NCBI GenBank assembly: GCA_017617655.1
Contig: JAFZVU010000088.1
Span: 1 to 45,095, forward strand
Origin: Bacteroidales bacterium
GTDB taxonomy: Bacteria; Bacteroidota; Bacteroidia; Bacteroidales; UBA932
Direction: 5' to 3'
DNA length: 45,095 bases
This document shows, piece after piece, positions 1-8,234 of this stretch. How positions within the stretch are numbered: position 1 is the first letter of the stretch; each line of letters opens with the position of its first letter. The translations under genes were made by a program, and so were the position numbers. The notes beneath the pieces were generated by a model. The model saw only the letters and a program-made list of their open reading frames with translations. It had not been told where the DNA came from and searched no databases.

Positions 1-1
1 C

Positions 2-337
2 TGGCCTCGACTTGATGATGATTATCATGAAATCGGAATCCAGGCATTTTCAGCCACGCTCGAAGATGACACTGGAATAAAGTTTTATATTAAGACGGAG
101 ATGAGTTACAATATTCTTGCAGCCGCTTCGCGCAATGATGACTTATGTCAGCAAATAAAGGGATTGCTATGCAGGAACTTCATGGAGTCTATTTATTCAT
201 TCTTCAAAAGAGGAGAAGTATTGATATCAAATGTCGATGACATAGAGGCATTATTGAATGACTATATGCCGAGGATTATTGAAAAAGGAATAGGCCATCA
301 CATTGCATTATATGAACCAAAAAGTGGAAACTGGTAG
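2..337 (+). CDS. 5'-truncated hypothetical protein (C-terminal 111 residues)
   Basis: The reading frame is open from the left edge of the window to the TAG at 335-337, so the gene begins outside the window; the ATG at 101 is internal and should not be taken as its start. The visible part is acidic with mixed hydrophobic stretches, has no motif that I recognise and no obvious membrane segment. It is more AT-rich than the genes that follow, which may mark it as an accessory or regulatory phage gene with a different history. It is followed after 21 bases by a glycosyltransferase-like gene on the same strand. Function unknown. Confidence 0.55.
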   Translation, partial: WPRLDDDYHEIGIQAFSATLEDDTGIKFYIKTEMSYNILAAASRNDDLCQQIKGLLCRNFMESIYSFFKRGEVLISNVDDIEALLNDYMPRIIEKGIGHHIALYEPKSGNW

Positions 338-358
338 AAAATTACTAATAAATGAACT

Positions 359-1255
359 ATGACAACAACGAAGATACCAACGGCGGCGAAGGCTCCATCA
401 GCCAAGCCGCAACCCAGACAGGAAACAAAGATTCAGGAAGTTCATCGTGGCATTGCTTTATTGCCGAAGAATAAACCCATCCTTGTGGTAATCCCCTACT
501 GCTCCCAGGGAGCGCAGGGCCGTGAAATCGAGTACGCCGTCGCAGGATGGCGCAAGCACTTCAAAGAGAACTTTCTTATCGTCCTTGCTGGAGAGGATCA
601 TCCGGTAACCAAGACCGGCGATGACATCTGCTGCATTGAATCTCCGAGAGTGCCCGGCAAGGAAGGCCAGTACCGCCAGCATTTGGATTATGTAAGCTGC
701 TTCCGCAAGGTGCGTCAGGCATTTCCCGACCAAGATGGCTTCATTTTCGTCGCTGACGACTGCTATGCCGTTAATGATTTTGACCTTGCCGACGTGCAGA
801 CGCTCAAGATTAGCGGCGAGAGCCTTCTGAACTTTGACCTCAATAGCGACAACCCCTGGCGCAGGGATGTGGCGAAGACACGCGAGCTGCTGCTCAGGGA
901 AGGCTATCCTACCCGCAACTATACGACCCATCTGCCTCAGTGGTTTGAATGGCGCAAGCTCGAGGAACTGTGGAGGCGATATGACATGGACAATGAGTCC
1001 TATGTCTTCGAGACGCTGTACTACAACATCTACTGCGGCGACCGCAAGCCCTTCTGGAAACTCAACTTTGCGACCGACCATTTCAAGTGCGTTGTGAACC
1101 GCAGCGACATCGACACCATTGCTCCCGGCAACAACGTGACCGGTCTTGAATTGCTCAAGAGGGCTACCGAGGGATGGAAGCTATGGATCCAGAACACCGT
1201 CGATGGCTGGTCACCTCTGCTCGACCAATTCTTGGCTCAATATTACGGGATATGA
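359..1255 (+). CDS. Glycosyltransferase-like protein, phage accessory cassette
   Basis: 298 residues. After a Lys/Pro/Ala-rich N-terminal tail of about 30 residues, the segment KPILVVIPYCSQG looks like the first beta strand of a GT-A nucleotide-sugar fold. The stretch GFIFVADDCYAV near residue 130 has the acidic pair expected of a metal-binding DxD-like site at the end of a strand. I see no membrane helix. Its stop overlaps the start of the next gene (ATGA at 1252-1255), and a second glycosyltransferase and a PRTase-HAD fusion follow, which supports a sugar-transfer role. Substrate and acceptor (phage protein, DNA, or host glycan) cannot be read from the sequence. Family assignment is by pattern only. 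Confidence 0.55.
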   Translation: MTTTKIPTAAKAPSAKPQPRQETKIQEVHRGIALLPKNKPILVVIPYCSQGAQGREIEYAVAGWRKHFKENFLIVLAGEDHPVTKTGDDICCIESPRVPGKEGQYRQHLDYVSCFRKVRQAFPDQDGFIFVADDCYAVNDFDLADVQTLKISGESLLNFDLNSDNPWRRDVAKTRELLLREGYPTRNYTTHLPQWFEWRKLEELWRRYDMDNESYVFETLYYNIYCGDRKPFWKLNFATDHFKCVVNRSDIDTIAPGNNVTGLELLKRATEGWKLWIQNTVDGWSPLLDQFLAQYYGI

Positions 1256-1500
1256 CAACTGAAGAAATCATCGCCGCTTTTGATGCGATAAAGAAATCGG
1301 AACCTAAAAGGTTCTACAACGCTTTGGGATATTCTGAACCAGGACAACCTGTCGAAGAGGGAAAGATAGACTACATGCACCCCTTCTTTGATGGAAGTTA
1401 TGAAGTGGGTCTTGTTATAGGTGCGAGATATGCCCTTGACCATTTTGTCAAGCAGCCGCACTTCGGGAAATTGCTCAGTCGTATTTTTCATAAAAGATGA
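1252..1500 (+). CDS. Small hypothetical protein (82 aa)
   Basis: The ATG at 1252 overlaps the preceding stop codon (ATGA) and the gene ends in another ATGA overlap with the next glycosyltransferase, so I prefer this start over an in-frame ATG at 1174 inside the upstream gene. The product is a short soluble protein with a helical N-terminus (MTTEEIIAAFDAIKKSE) and a C-terminal basic end. No family recognised. Its position between two glycosyltransferase-like genes with translational coupling on both sides suggests that it belongs to the same cassette. Confidence 0.6.
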   Translation: MTTEEIIAAFDAIKKSEPKRFYNALGYSEPGQPVEEGKIDYMHPFFDGSYEVGLVIGARYALDHFVKQPHFGKLLSRIFHKR

Positions 1501-2183
1501 CCAAGACAATCGCCATAGTCCACTATAACACTCCGGAGCTGACGACGGCGCTGGTGAAGTCCATTCGCAAGCATACGGCCGGCTGCAGAATTGTCATTTT
1601 TGACAATTCGACGCTCCGGCCTTTCCCCGCGATGGACGGCGTTGAGGTAATCGACAACACCATGGGCCAGATCATCAACTTCGGCGCATTGCTGGAGAAA
1701 TACCCTGACCGCGTGAAGACCTGCAACAACCACGCATCGTCGAAGCACATCGCCTCAGTGGACTGGCTCTTCGACTATCTGCCGGAGGGCTTTCTGCTGA
1801 TGGATTCTGATGTGCTGGTCAAGGAGGACATCTCGCCTCTCTTCAACGAGCGCATGGCATGGGTGGGAGCCGTGGAATATACCCCGCAATACTGGTTTCA
1901 GGCGAAGCGCTGCTATCCATTCCTCCTCTGGATAAACGTGCCCTTGTGCGCAGCTCACGGCATCCGCTTCTGGCATGAGGGCATGTCCTATAAGCTGAGC
2001 CATCAAGGGCCGCCGTACTATGATACCGGAGGATCTTTCTATGAGGACGTGATGGCTGCTGGCTTGAGAACGAAGGAGGTCAACATCGGCAGATACATCG
2101 AGCACTTCGGCGCAGGATCTTATTCGGACAACAAGAGCTTTGAGGACTGGCTGAATAAGCACAAAGATTTATGGAGGGACTGA
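1497..2183 (+). CDS. Family 2-like (GT-A) glycosyltransferase
   Basis: 228 residues. The N-terminus TIAIVHYNTPELTTALVKSI matches the first strand and helix of family 2 glycosyltransferases, and LLMDSDVLVKEDIS near residue 100 provides the DxD (DSD) motif that binds nucleotide-sugar and metal. There is no membrane segment, so the enzyme is probably cytosolic. It starts in an ATGA overlap with the gene before it and is followed by the PRTase-HAD gene after one base. The natural reading is a phage-encoded enzyme that adds a sugar to a phage structural protein, to DNA or to a host surface glycan; none of these can be chosen from sequence alone. Confidence 0.7.
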   Translation: MTKTIAIVHYNTPELTTALVKSIRKHTAGCRIVIFDNSTLRPFPAMDGVEVIDNTMGQIINFGALLEKYPDRVKTCNNHASSKHIASVDWLFDYLPEGFLLMDSDVLVKEDISPLFNERMAWVGAVEYTPQYWFQAKRCYPFLLWINVPLCAAHGIRFWHEGMSYKLSHQGPPYYDTGGSFYEDVMAAGLRTKEVNIGRYIEHFGAGSYSDNKSFEDWLNKHKDLWRD

Positions 2184-2184
2184 T

Positions 2185-3036
2185 ATGATTTACATCAACT
2201 ACGAAACCCTATGCAAGGACATCCGCAACAACCTGTGGAAGATTCCGCATGATGTCTGCGGAGTGGTGGGTGTGCCGCGCAGCGGGATGCTTGCCGCCTC
2301 TATTATCGCAGAATACCTCAACGTGGGTCTTGCCTCGCTGGATGCGATGATTACTGACCCTGATGCGCTGCGCCGTCATGGCGGGCGCAGGCTGCGCCAG
2401 AACGACGGCAACAAACTGCTGATAGTGGACGATACCTGCTACTGGGGCAACGCCAAGAAAGTCTGCGAGGATTACTACTTCAACACCTACCCCATCTTTG
2501 AGAAATATGAGATCACCTATCTGGTGGTATATCTTGAAGGTCCGTGCACCAAGGCAAAGCCGGACATCTGGCTGCGGGATATCAGGGAGGAGGCTGCCAC
2601 CGGCCCATTCGGATGGGCCATATATGAGTGGAATCTTTTTGCCCATGGCCGCCTTACTGCCCGCACTCTTTTCGACCTCGACGGAGTCATCTGCCAGGAG
2701 CCGCCGGACGAAAGGGATGTTGACAAGTATGTTGAATATATCAAGCACCCCGTGCCGCTCTTCGTGCCTACCGTCAACAATATCAACATCTGCACATATC
2801 GCCTGAATAAATACCATGACGAGACGTGGAAGTTCCTTGACAGTCTCGGTTATAATGGGGCCAACATAGTGATGGCAAGCGACCGTGTCTTGCCAGCATG
2901 GGAGTTCAAGGCCGGCATCTACAGGGATCCGCACTGGATGCTCTTTGTAGAGTCGTCGGATTGGCAGGCCCGCAGGATCCACGAAGCAACCGGCAAGCCA
3001 GTAATAAGCATTGAAACCAACAAAGTGTATGGATAA
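2185..3036 (+). CDS. Phosphoribosyltransferase-HAD hydrolase fusion
   Basis: 283 residues with two recognisable halves. Residues 1-150 resemble a type I phosphoribosyltransferase: VGVPRSGMLAA is the pyrophosphate-loop region and LLIVDDTCYWG (about residues 77-87) is the PRPP-binding motif with two adjacent acids. The second half begins with ARTLFDLDGVIC near residue 160, the DxD nucleophile motif I of HAD phosphatases, and ends with FVESSDWQARRI, which fits motif IV. A pair of domains that makes and then dephosphorylates a phosphoribosyl product would be logical, but that is inference. A GGAGGG tract at 2173-2178 lies 6 bases before the ATG, an unusually good Shine-Dalgarno for this window. 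The stop overlaps the next start by one base. Confidence 0.7.
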   Translation: MIYINYETLCKDIRNNLWKIPHDVCGVVGVPRSGMLAASIIAEYLNVGLASLDAMITDPDALRRHGGRRLRQNDGNKLLIVDDTCYWGNAKKVCEDYYFNTYPIFEKYEITYLVVYLEGPCTKAKPDIWLRDIREEAATGPFGWAIYEWNLFAHGRLTARTLFDLDGVICQEPPDERDVDKYVEYIKHPVPLFVPTVNNINICTYRLNKYHDETWKFLDSLGYNGANIVMASDRVLPAWEFKAGIYRDPHWMLFVESSDWQARRIHEATGKPVISIETNKVYG

Positions 3037-3413
3037 TGAAACACCTTGAAGCTCACCTCCAGCAGACCTGTGTCATGTGGTTTAACATGCAGCATCATAA
3101 GTATTATGGGCTGCTGTACTCATCGCTCAATGGGCTGCACACTACAGCCACCCAGGCCCGGACGGCCAAGGCTGAGGGTATGATTGCCGGAGTGGCCGAC
3201 CTCACTCTCAGCGTGGCCCGTCATGGCTACCATGGTTTGTTCATTGAGCTGAAGAATGGCAGCAGAGGCCGGCAGTCAGAGTCTCAAAAGGTGTGGCAAA
3301 AGAAGGTGGAAGAACAGGGCTACCGCTATGTCATAGTGCGTGACTTTGCCACATTCAAACGGGCCATAGAAAGCTACCTCAACGATAGTGTTGAACAAAG
3401 AAAACTAATATAA
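3036..3413 (+). CDS. VRR-NUC domain nuclease
   Basis: 125 residues, the usual size of stand-alone phage VRR-NUC proteins. The PD-(D/E)xK catalytic pattern is visible: D55 in GVADLTL, then E71 and K73 in LFIELKN, with Q84 in the following helix. These small nucleases are common in phage genomes near replication or packaging genes and are thought to act on branched DNA. The start overlaps the upstream stop by one base (TAATG), and an HNH nuclease follows three bases after its stop. Assignment rests on the motif spacing and is fairly secure; the precise substrate is not known. Confidence 0.8.
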   Translation: MKHLEAHLQQTCVMWFNMQHHKYYGLLYSSLNGLHTTATQARTAKAEGMIAGVADLTLSVARHGYHGLFIELKNGSRGRQSESQKVWQKKVEEQGYRYVIVRDFATFKRAIESYLNDSVEQRKLI

Positions 3414-3416
3414 CAG

Positions 3417-3854
3417 ATGCCAACAAGACCTAAGAAACAACACACATACCCGAAGACTGAGGCATCGGGATTTACGGCTCCGGACTATCACAGCAGGCCG
3501 GAATACCATACAGCACGCTGGACGTGGAGGCGCAAGGCTTTTCTTGAGCAGCCCGAACATGTCTTCTGCGTGAGGTGCAAGAAGCAAGGCATCTACAAGC
3601 TGGCAAAGGTCGTTGACCACATTATACCTGCCGAGATCTGTGGCGACTTCTGGGATGAGTCGAACTGGCAGGCGCTGTGCAAAAGATGCAATGCCGTAAA
3701 GGCTGCGGAAGACAAGGTGCTCATCCAGCAGCACCGCAAGGGGGTAGGGGGGTCGAATCTCTACGGCCGACCTTCCCAAGACCCCGCCCCCAGCTTCGAG
3801 AACACACATGCAAGTTTTCAACTTTTTGAAAAGGAGGGCAGTCATGGGCAGTAG
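3417..3854 (+). CDS. HNH endonuclease, terminase-associated
   Basis: 145 residues. A zinc ribbon is formed by C51, C54, C88 and C91, and the HNH residues are seen as D67-H68 (VVDHIIPAE), N83 and N92 (CKRCNAVK). HNH proteins directly upstream of the terminase genes are typical of HK97-type phages, where they help the terminase to cut DNA at the packaging site. The gene overlaps the small terminase gene by 11 bases. The last 40 residues, after the HNH core, are Gly/Pro/Ser-rich and probably disordered. Confidence 0.88.
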   Translation: MPTRPKKQHTYPKTEASGFTAPDYHSRPEYHTARWTWRRKAFLEQPEHVFCVRCKKQGIYKLAKVVDHIIPAEICGDFWDESNWQALCKRCNAVKAAEDKVLIQQHRKGVGGSNLYGRPSQDPAPSFENTHASFQLFEKEGSHGQ

Positions 3855-4356
3855 AGGACCGGCGAAACAGCCGCAGCAGCTGATGAAGTTGAAGGGCACG
3901 GACCAGCCGTGCAGAGCACGCTCTGAGGTGATCGTCGGAGAGAAGATCACGTCCATTGAGCAAGTCGACGCGCTGTGCGACTATTCCTACCTATCTCCTC
4001 GCGGCCAGCGCATTTTTCTGCAGCGCTGCGTCTTCCTCATCGGACTCCATGTTCTGGAGGCTTCGTATCTTGATGCGCTCATGCTCTATGCGCAGAACTA
4101 TGACATGGCGTTGAGGTGTGTCAGGAACATCACGAAGGAGGCGTGGTTTAAGCCAATTCACAACGAAGCGGGAGTGGTGGTAGGATATGCGGAAAATCCG
4201 TACATCAAGCGCTTCGATAATCTATGTAAAACCATTAACAGCATTGGCACGCAGTTCGGATTCACACCAGCCTCAAGGGCACGGCTGCATGTCGAGGATG
4301 AGAACAGCAAGAAGAAAGACATTATGGACATCTCTACGGATGTCATTGAGATATGA
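3844..4356 (+). CDS. Terminase small subunit, P27 family
   Basis: 170 residues from the ATG at 3844. The opening MGSRGPAKQP is the hallmark N-terminus of P27-type small terminases and decides the start; an in-frame ATG at 3808 inside the HNH gene would add 12 residues with no family match. The protein recognises phage DNA and loads it onto the large subunit. A central helical part (LIGLHVLEASYLDALMLYAQNYDMA) fits the oligomerising region, and the C-terminus is charged (NSKKKDIMD). It overlaps the HNH gene upstream and the large terminase downstream by 4 bases (ATGA). Confidence 0.85.
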   Translation: MGSRGPAKQPQQLMKLKGTDQPCRARSEVIVGEKITSIEQVDALCDYSYLSPRGQRIFLQRCVFLIGLHVLEASYLDALMLYAQNYDMALRCVRNITKEAWFKPIHNEAGVVVGYAENPYIKRFDNLCKTINSIGTQFGFTPASRARLHVEDENSKKKDIMDISTDVIEI

Positions 4357-6044
4357 GACTCGACTATAGACAACGGATAGCGGAATACATCGGTGCGGTG
4401 CAGTCGGGACGGAGGGTTGCCGGTCACTATGAGATTGCGGCGGTTGAGAGGCATCTGCGAGACTTGCAGCGCCAGCGCACCGATGCCTTTCCCTACTGGT
4501 TCGATGAGGCAGAAGGCATCAGACGTTGTAATTTTTACGCCAAGCTACATCACTGCAAAGGCGAGTTTTCTGGCCGACCCATAATTCTCGAAGGGTGGGA
4601 GGCTTTCATTATCGCCGTGATCTTCGGATGGAAGCGCTGCGGCAACAACTACAGGCGTTTTCTCCGTGCTGACGTTGAGGTGGCCCGCAAGAACGGAAAG
4701 ACCACCTTGGCTACCGGACTGGGCATCGAGATGATGTCCCAGATAGAAAACGAGCCTGGCGCAGAGGTCTATGCTGCCGCCGTGGATCGCAACCAGGCGA
4801 AGCTCTGCTGGGACGGAGCTAAGCAGATTATCCTGAATACGCCCTCCCTCTCGGAAATTTTCAAGACATACCAGTTCAGTATCGTTGACATGAGGATGGC
4901 CAGCAGCTTCAAGCCGCTGTCTAAAGACACCCAGAACAAGGACGGCCTCAACCCTTCCTGCGGCATCTGCGATGAGAGGCACGCATGGAAGACCAACGAC
5001 ATCTATGAGCTGCTGCGCACGGGTATGGGTTCCCGCCGTCAGCCGCTGCTCTTCTCCATCACTACCGCCGGCCTTGACCGCAGCCTCCCCTATTTTGAGG
5101 ATCTTATTCGCATGAAGGGTATCCTCGACGGTTTCATCGTCGATGAGCAGCAGTTCGTCATGATCTTCGAGCTTGACAAGGATGACGACTGGAAGGATGA
5201 GCGCAACTGGTTCAAGGCTAACCCCAATCTGGGGGTATCTCTCAGCCTCGACTATCTGCGCAGCGAGTTCGCTGACGCTGCCAGCAAGGGAGGCGCCAGG
5301 GAGGTGCATTTCAAGACCAAGAATCTCAACATGTGGGTGGATGCTCCGGAGGTGTGGATTAGCGAGGACAAGGTCAAGGCCTGCGACTACGGAACGGATC
5401 CGGAGTCTCTGAAGGGGTGCGAGTGCTACGGCGGCTTGGACTTCGCCAGTCACGTCGACATCATCGCCTTTGAGCTGTACTTCCCCACCCTGCCCCACCG
5501 CCCGGTGCGCAGCTTCTACTGGATACCGGAGGCGAAGGTCGAGCAGCCTTCCGATATCGTGGACTACAGGGCATGGAAGCAGCAGGGATGGATCAAGACT
5601 ACCAAGGGCGAGGTTATCGACATAGACTACCTTGTGGCCGACATCCTCGACATCTGTCGTCAGTATGACGTCAGGAACATTGCCTTCGATCCATACAAGG
5701 CCTATCACGGTCTGATACAGGGACTGCAGCAAGGCGGACTGGACGACGTGCTTTCCGAGTTCAGCCAGGGTATCCGCAACATGAGTGAGCCTACGAAGGA
5801 GCTGGAGAGGCTGGTGACTGCCGGAGAGATAGACCTTATGGGCAACCCTATCCTGCAGTGGATGTTCCGCAACTGTACCCCATACTATGACGCCAACGAC
5901 AATATCAAACTCTTCAAGGGTCGCGCCCGCAACAAGATCGACGGCGTCATAGCGCTTATCAACGCCATCGGCGGCTATATGGCCGATAAGGTCAACAATA
6001 AAACCATTTATGAGACGCACAGCCTGCGCATATTGCCATCATGA
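4353..6044 (+). CDS. Terminase large subunit (ATPase and nuclease)
   Basis: 563 residues, the normal length for HK97-type large terminases. The ATPase domain carries a Walker A variant ARKNGKT at residues 111-117 and a Walker B-type acidic pair at D207-E208 (GICDERHAW); the coupling motif is likely ITTAG near 237. The RNase H-like nuclease domain shows D363 (YGGLDFA), D446 (IAFDPYKA) and D530 (KIDGVIAL) as candidate metal ligands. It drives DNA into the prohead and cuts the concatemer. It is translationally coupled to the small subunit upstream and to a 69-residue protein downstream by ATGA overlaps. Confidence 0.95.
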   Translation: MRLDYRQRIAEYIGAVQSGRRVAGHYEIAAVERHLRDLQRQRTDAFPYWFDEAEGIRRCNFYAKLHHCKGEFSGRPIILEGWEAFIIAVIFGWKRCGNNYRRFLRADVEVARKNGKTTLATGLGIEMMSQIENEPGAEVYAAAVDRNQAKLCWDGAKQIILNTPSLSEIFKTYQFSIVDMRMASSFKPLSKDTQNKDGLNPSCGICDERHAWKTNDIYELLRTGMGSRRQPLLFSITTAGLDRSLPYFEDLIRMKGILDGFIVDEQQFVMIFELDKDDDWKDERNWFKANPNLGVSLSLDYLRSEFADAASKGGAREVHFKTKNLNMWVDAPEVWISEDKVKACDYGTDPESLKGCECYGGLDFASHVDIIAFELYFPTLPHRPVRSFYWIPEAKVEQPSDIVDYRAWKQQGWIKTTKGEVIDIDYLVADILDICRQYDVRNIAFDPYKAYHGLIQGLQQGGLDDVLSEFSQGIRNMSEPTKELERLVTAGEIDLMGNPILQWMFRNCTPYYDANDNIKLFKGRARNKIDGVIALINAIGGYMADKVNNKTIYETHSLRILPS

Positions 6045-6250
6045 AAGAGAAGGTTGAAGCAACGGAACTTGTAACGATGAGAGGTTTTACCGAAGCCTTC
6101 TGGAGGCTCTACTCTCAGGGAGGGCAGACGCAGGAGGATGTCTACCTCACCCTTGACGGGATATACTTTGCAAGGTTCAGAGAACACCGCTTCAAGTCCT
6201 TCGACGCCTTCCGTAAACGGCGGAATCGCAGCATAAAAAAGAAAAAATAG
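6041..6250 (+). CDS. Small basic hypothetical protein (69 aa)
   Basis: It begins in an ATGA overlap with the large terminase gene and ends at TAG 6248-6250. The product is a short soluble protein with a very basic tail (RKRRNRSIKKKK), which could bind nucleic acid. No family recognised. Position between terminase and portal and tight coupling make expression with the packaging genes likely. Confidence 0.6.
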   Translation: MKEKVEATELVTMRGFTEAFWRLYSQGGQTQEDVYLTLDGIYFARFREHRFKSFDAFRKRRNRSIKKKK

Positions 6251-6330
6251 CCCAGAATCTGCAGAAATGGACAAATGTCCACTGATATCGTATGGGCGTC
6301 TTCCAAATTTGAGCAAAGACGCACGTCGAT
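6251..6330 (+). promoter_or_regulatory. Intergenic region with two inverted repeats before the portal gene
   Basis: This 80-base gap is the longest non-coding stretch in the head module. It holds a perfect inverted repeat TGGACA-AA-TGTCCA at 6268-6281 and a 7-base stem GCGTCTT/AAGACGC at 6296-6302 and 6316-6322 with a 13-base loop. There is no T-run after either, so a simple terminator is unlikely; an operator, RNA processing site or translation control element for the portal gene is possible. Function not established. Confidence 0.4.
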
Positions 6331-7539
6331 ATGGGATTCCTGGATATTTTTAAGCGTAAAGCAGAACCTCAGAAAAGGTCTATCTATTACGGCACTCCGG
6401 ACGCTTATGAGAGCATGCAGAAGCCTCTGCTTGACTTCGGATTGACCGTGAGTAATGATGCCGCCCTCAAGATGACGGCTTATTATGCTGGTGTGCGCCT
6501 CATCGCCGAGAATATCGCAGCCCTACCCAAGCGCATCTACCGCCACGTCGGCTCGGGCGACTTGAAGCCCGTGGATAATCCGCAGGCTCGCGCCATAAGC
6601 GCAAGGCCCAATGCCTATACCAACACCTTCGACTTCTGGTTCACCATGGTTGCCTGGCTGCTGAACCGTGGCAACGCTTACGCGCTGATGGCTTACGATC
6701 CGGACTACGGCATCGAACTGCATCAGATTCACCCCGACAGCGTCCAAGTGGTGATGGTCAACGGCCACAAGTGGTACGATGTGCGCCTCCCCTCTACTGA
6801 CAGCCGGGCCAGCCGCCTCAATGGCCAGTGGCCCAACTATGAGATGCTGCACTTTATGCAGTTCAGCATGGACGGTGTCAACGGTCTGAATCCCGTCGTC
6901 TATAATGCCATAGCCCTGAACAAGGGAGCTGCCATCGAGCGCTTCATTGCGGATTACTATCGCAAAGGCGGCGACAAGAGGGCTGTGCTTGAGACGGACA
7001 ACACTCTCGGCGAGAAGGCATACGATCAGTTCATGGAGCGTTATCGCAAGACTGGCCAGGGTGGCACTCCCCTCCTGGAGTACGGCATCAAGTTTAAACA
7101 GGTCAACGTGGATCCGGTGACTGCCGCCCTCATTGAGAGCGAGACATTCAGCATCGACGACATTGCAAGGATGCTGAACATACCGCCGCACATGCTGGCC
7201 GAGATGTCACGTTCTACCTTCAGCAACATCGAGCACCAGACAATCCAGTTCGTGCAGTACACACTGCGGCCCCTTGTCAAGCGCATCGAGGTCGAGATGG
7301 AAAGCAAGCTCTTCGCGTCTACATACAGCGTCAAGTTCGTCCTTGACGGCCTGCTCCGTGGCGACACTGCCGCCCGCACGGCATTCTATCACGGAGCCAT
7401 CCTTGACGGATGGATGAACCGCAACGAGGTGCGCCGCATGGAAGGCATGTCTGCGGCCCCCGGCCTTGACGATTACCTATACCCCACCAACGAGAATACT
7501 GTCGGCATGGAACCACCTCCTCCCGACCAGAAAAAATAA
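6331..7539 (+). CDS. Portal protein, HK97 family
   Basis: 402 residues, normal for HK97-type portals. The N-terminal segment with SNDAALKMTAYYAGVRLIAENIAALP and, further on, WLLNRGNAYAL is characteristic of this family. FSIDDIARMLNIPPHMLAEMSRSTFSN near residue 275 matches the conserved C-terminal core. The portal forms the twelve-fold ring through which DNA enters the head and to which the tail attaches. The ATG at 6331 follows an 80-base gap with inverted repeats. The C-terminus is short and proline-rich (MEPPPPDQKK). The protease gene starts 10 bases after the stop. Confidence 0.95.
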   Translation: MGFLDIFKRKAEPQKRSIYYGTPDAYESMQKPLLDFGLTVSNDAALKMTAYYAGVRLIAENIAALPKRIYRHVGSGDLKPVDNPQARAISARPNAYTNTFDFWFTMVAWLLNRGNAYALMAYDPDYGIELHQIHPDSVQVVMVNGHKWYDVRLPSTDSRASRLNGQWPNYEMLHFMQFSMDGVNGLNPVVYNAIALNKGAAIERFIADYYRKGGDKRAVLETDNTLGEKAYDQFMERYRKTGQGGTPLLEYGIKFKQVNVDPVTAALIESETFSIDDIARMLNIPPHMLAEMSRSTFSNIEHQTIQFVQYTLRPLVKRIEVEMESKLFASTYSVKFVLDGLLRGDTAARTAFYHGAILDGWMNRNEVRRMEGMSAAPGLDDYLYPTNENTVGMEPPPPDQKK

Positions 7540-7549
7540 CACACATACT

Positions 7550-8206
7550 ATGGAAGAATTGTTCATAAGGGTGTCGCAAGCCGGCACCAAGAGCGGCGAA
7601 AGGAAGATGACCTTCGTGGCATCGGATGCCACCCGCGACAGCTACGGCACAGTGCTGATGCCTGACGGATGGATGCTCGATCGTTTCTCAAAGAATCCGG
7701 TCATCGGCTACCAGCATAAGGTGCAGTGGAGCGGCAGTCCGGACGACATCATCGGTAAGGGCCGCGCCTATATCGAAGACAACCGCCTGATGGTTGAGGT
7801 CGAGTTCGAGCCGGCCGAGCTTAATCCCATGGCCGAGAAAGTATGGAAGAAGCTTGAGTTCGGAACCCTTAACGCAGTAAGCGTCGGCTTCATCCCGAAG
7901 GAAGGCCGCTGGGGTGTCGGCGAAGAGGCCCCCGGCAAGGCCAACGAGACCTACTACTACACTCGCATGGAGCTGCTCGAGGTTTCCGTCGTGGCTATTC
8001 CCGCCAATCCTAATGCGTTGAAAAACGACATGGAGCCTGAGAACGACCGCCTTGCTGCTCTCCGCAAAGAGGCTCTTGCAAACATCGAGAAGACCGTAGA
8101 GAAAGCTCTCGAACCCGTAAAAGAAGAGGTAGCCAACCAGGTTGCCTTGAAGAACCGCAAGGCCATCGCCATTGCCGAGACGGAAGCCCTCCTCCTCCAG
8201 AATTAA
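7550..8206 (+). CDS. Prohead maturation protease, HK97 (U35/S78) family
   Basis: 218 residues from the ATG at 7550; an upstream in-frame ATG at 7466 lies inside the portal gene and precedes no family sequence. The catalytic pair is visible as H56 in VIGYQHKVQW and S111 in AVSVGFIP, followed by the ELLEVSVVAIPANPNA segment typical of the family. It cleaves the N-terminal delta domain of the capsid protein and itself during head maturation. The last 50 residues are helical and charged and may act as the internal scaffold-interacting region. It lies between portal and capsid genes, as in HK97. Confidence 0.93.
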   Translation: MEELFIRVSQAGTKSGERKMTFVASDATRDSYGTVLMPDGWMLDRFSKNPVIGYQHKVQWSGSPDDIIGKGRAYIEDNRLMVEVEFEPAELNPMAEKVWKKLEFGTLNAVSVGFIPKEGRWGVGEEAPGKANETYYYTRMELLEVSVVAIPANPNALKNDMEPENDRLAALRKEALANIEKTVEKALEPVKEEVANQVALKNRKAIAIAETEALLLQN

Positions 8207-8234
8207 TCCATTCTAACCAATTCATATCATCACA

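Noticed and set aside
101-337. Complete 78-residue gene starting at 101
   Set aside because: The same frame is open without a stop to the left edge of the window, so the ATG at 101 is more likely internal to a longer truncated gene.
4545-6020. 491-codon minus-strand open frame opposite the large terminase gene
   Set aside because: The plus strand carries Walker A and nuclease residues; the antisense product has no recognisable motif and no promoter.
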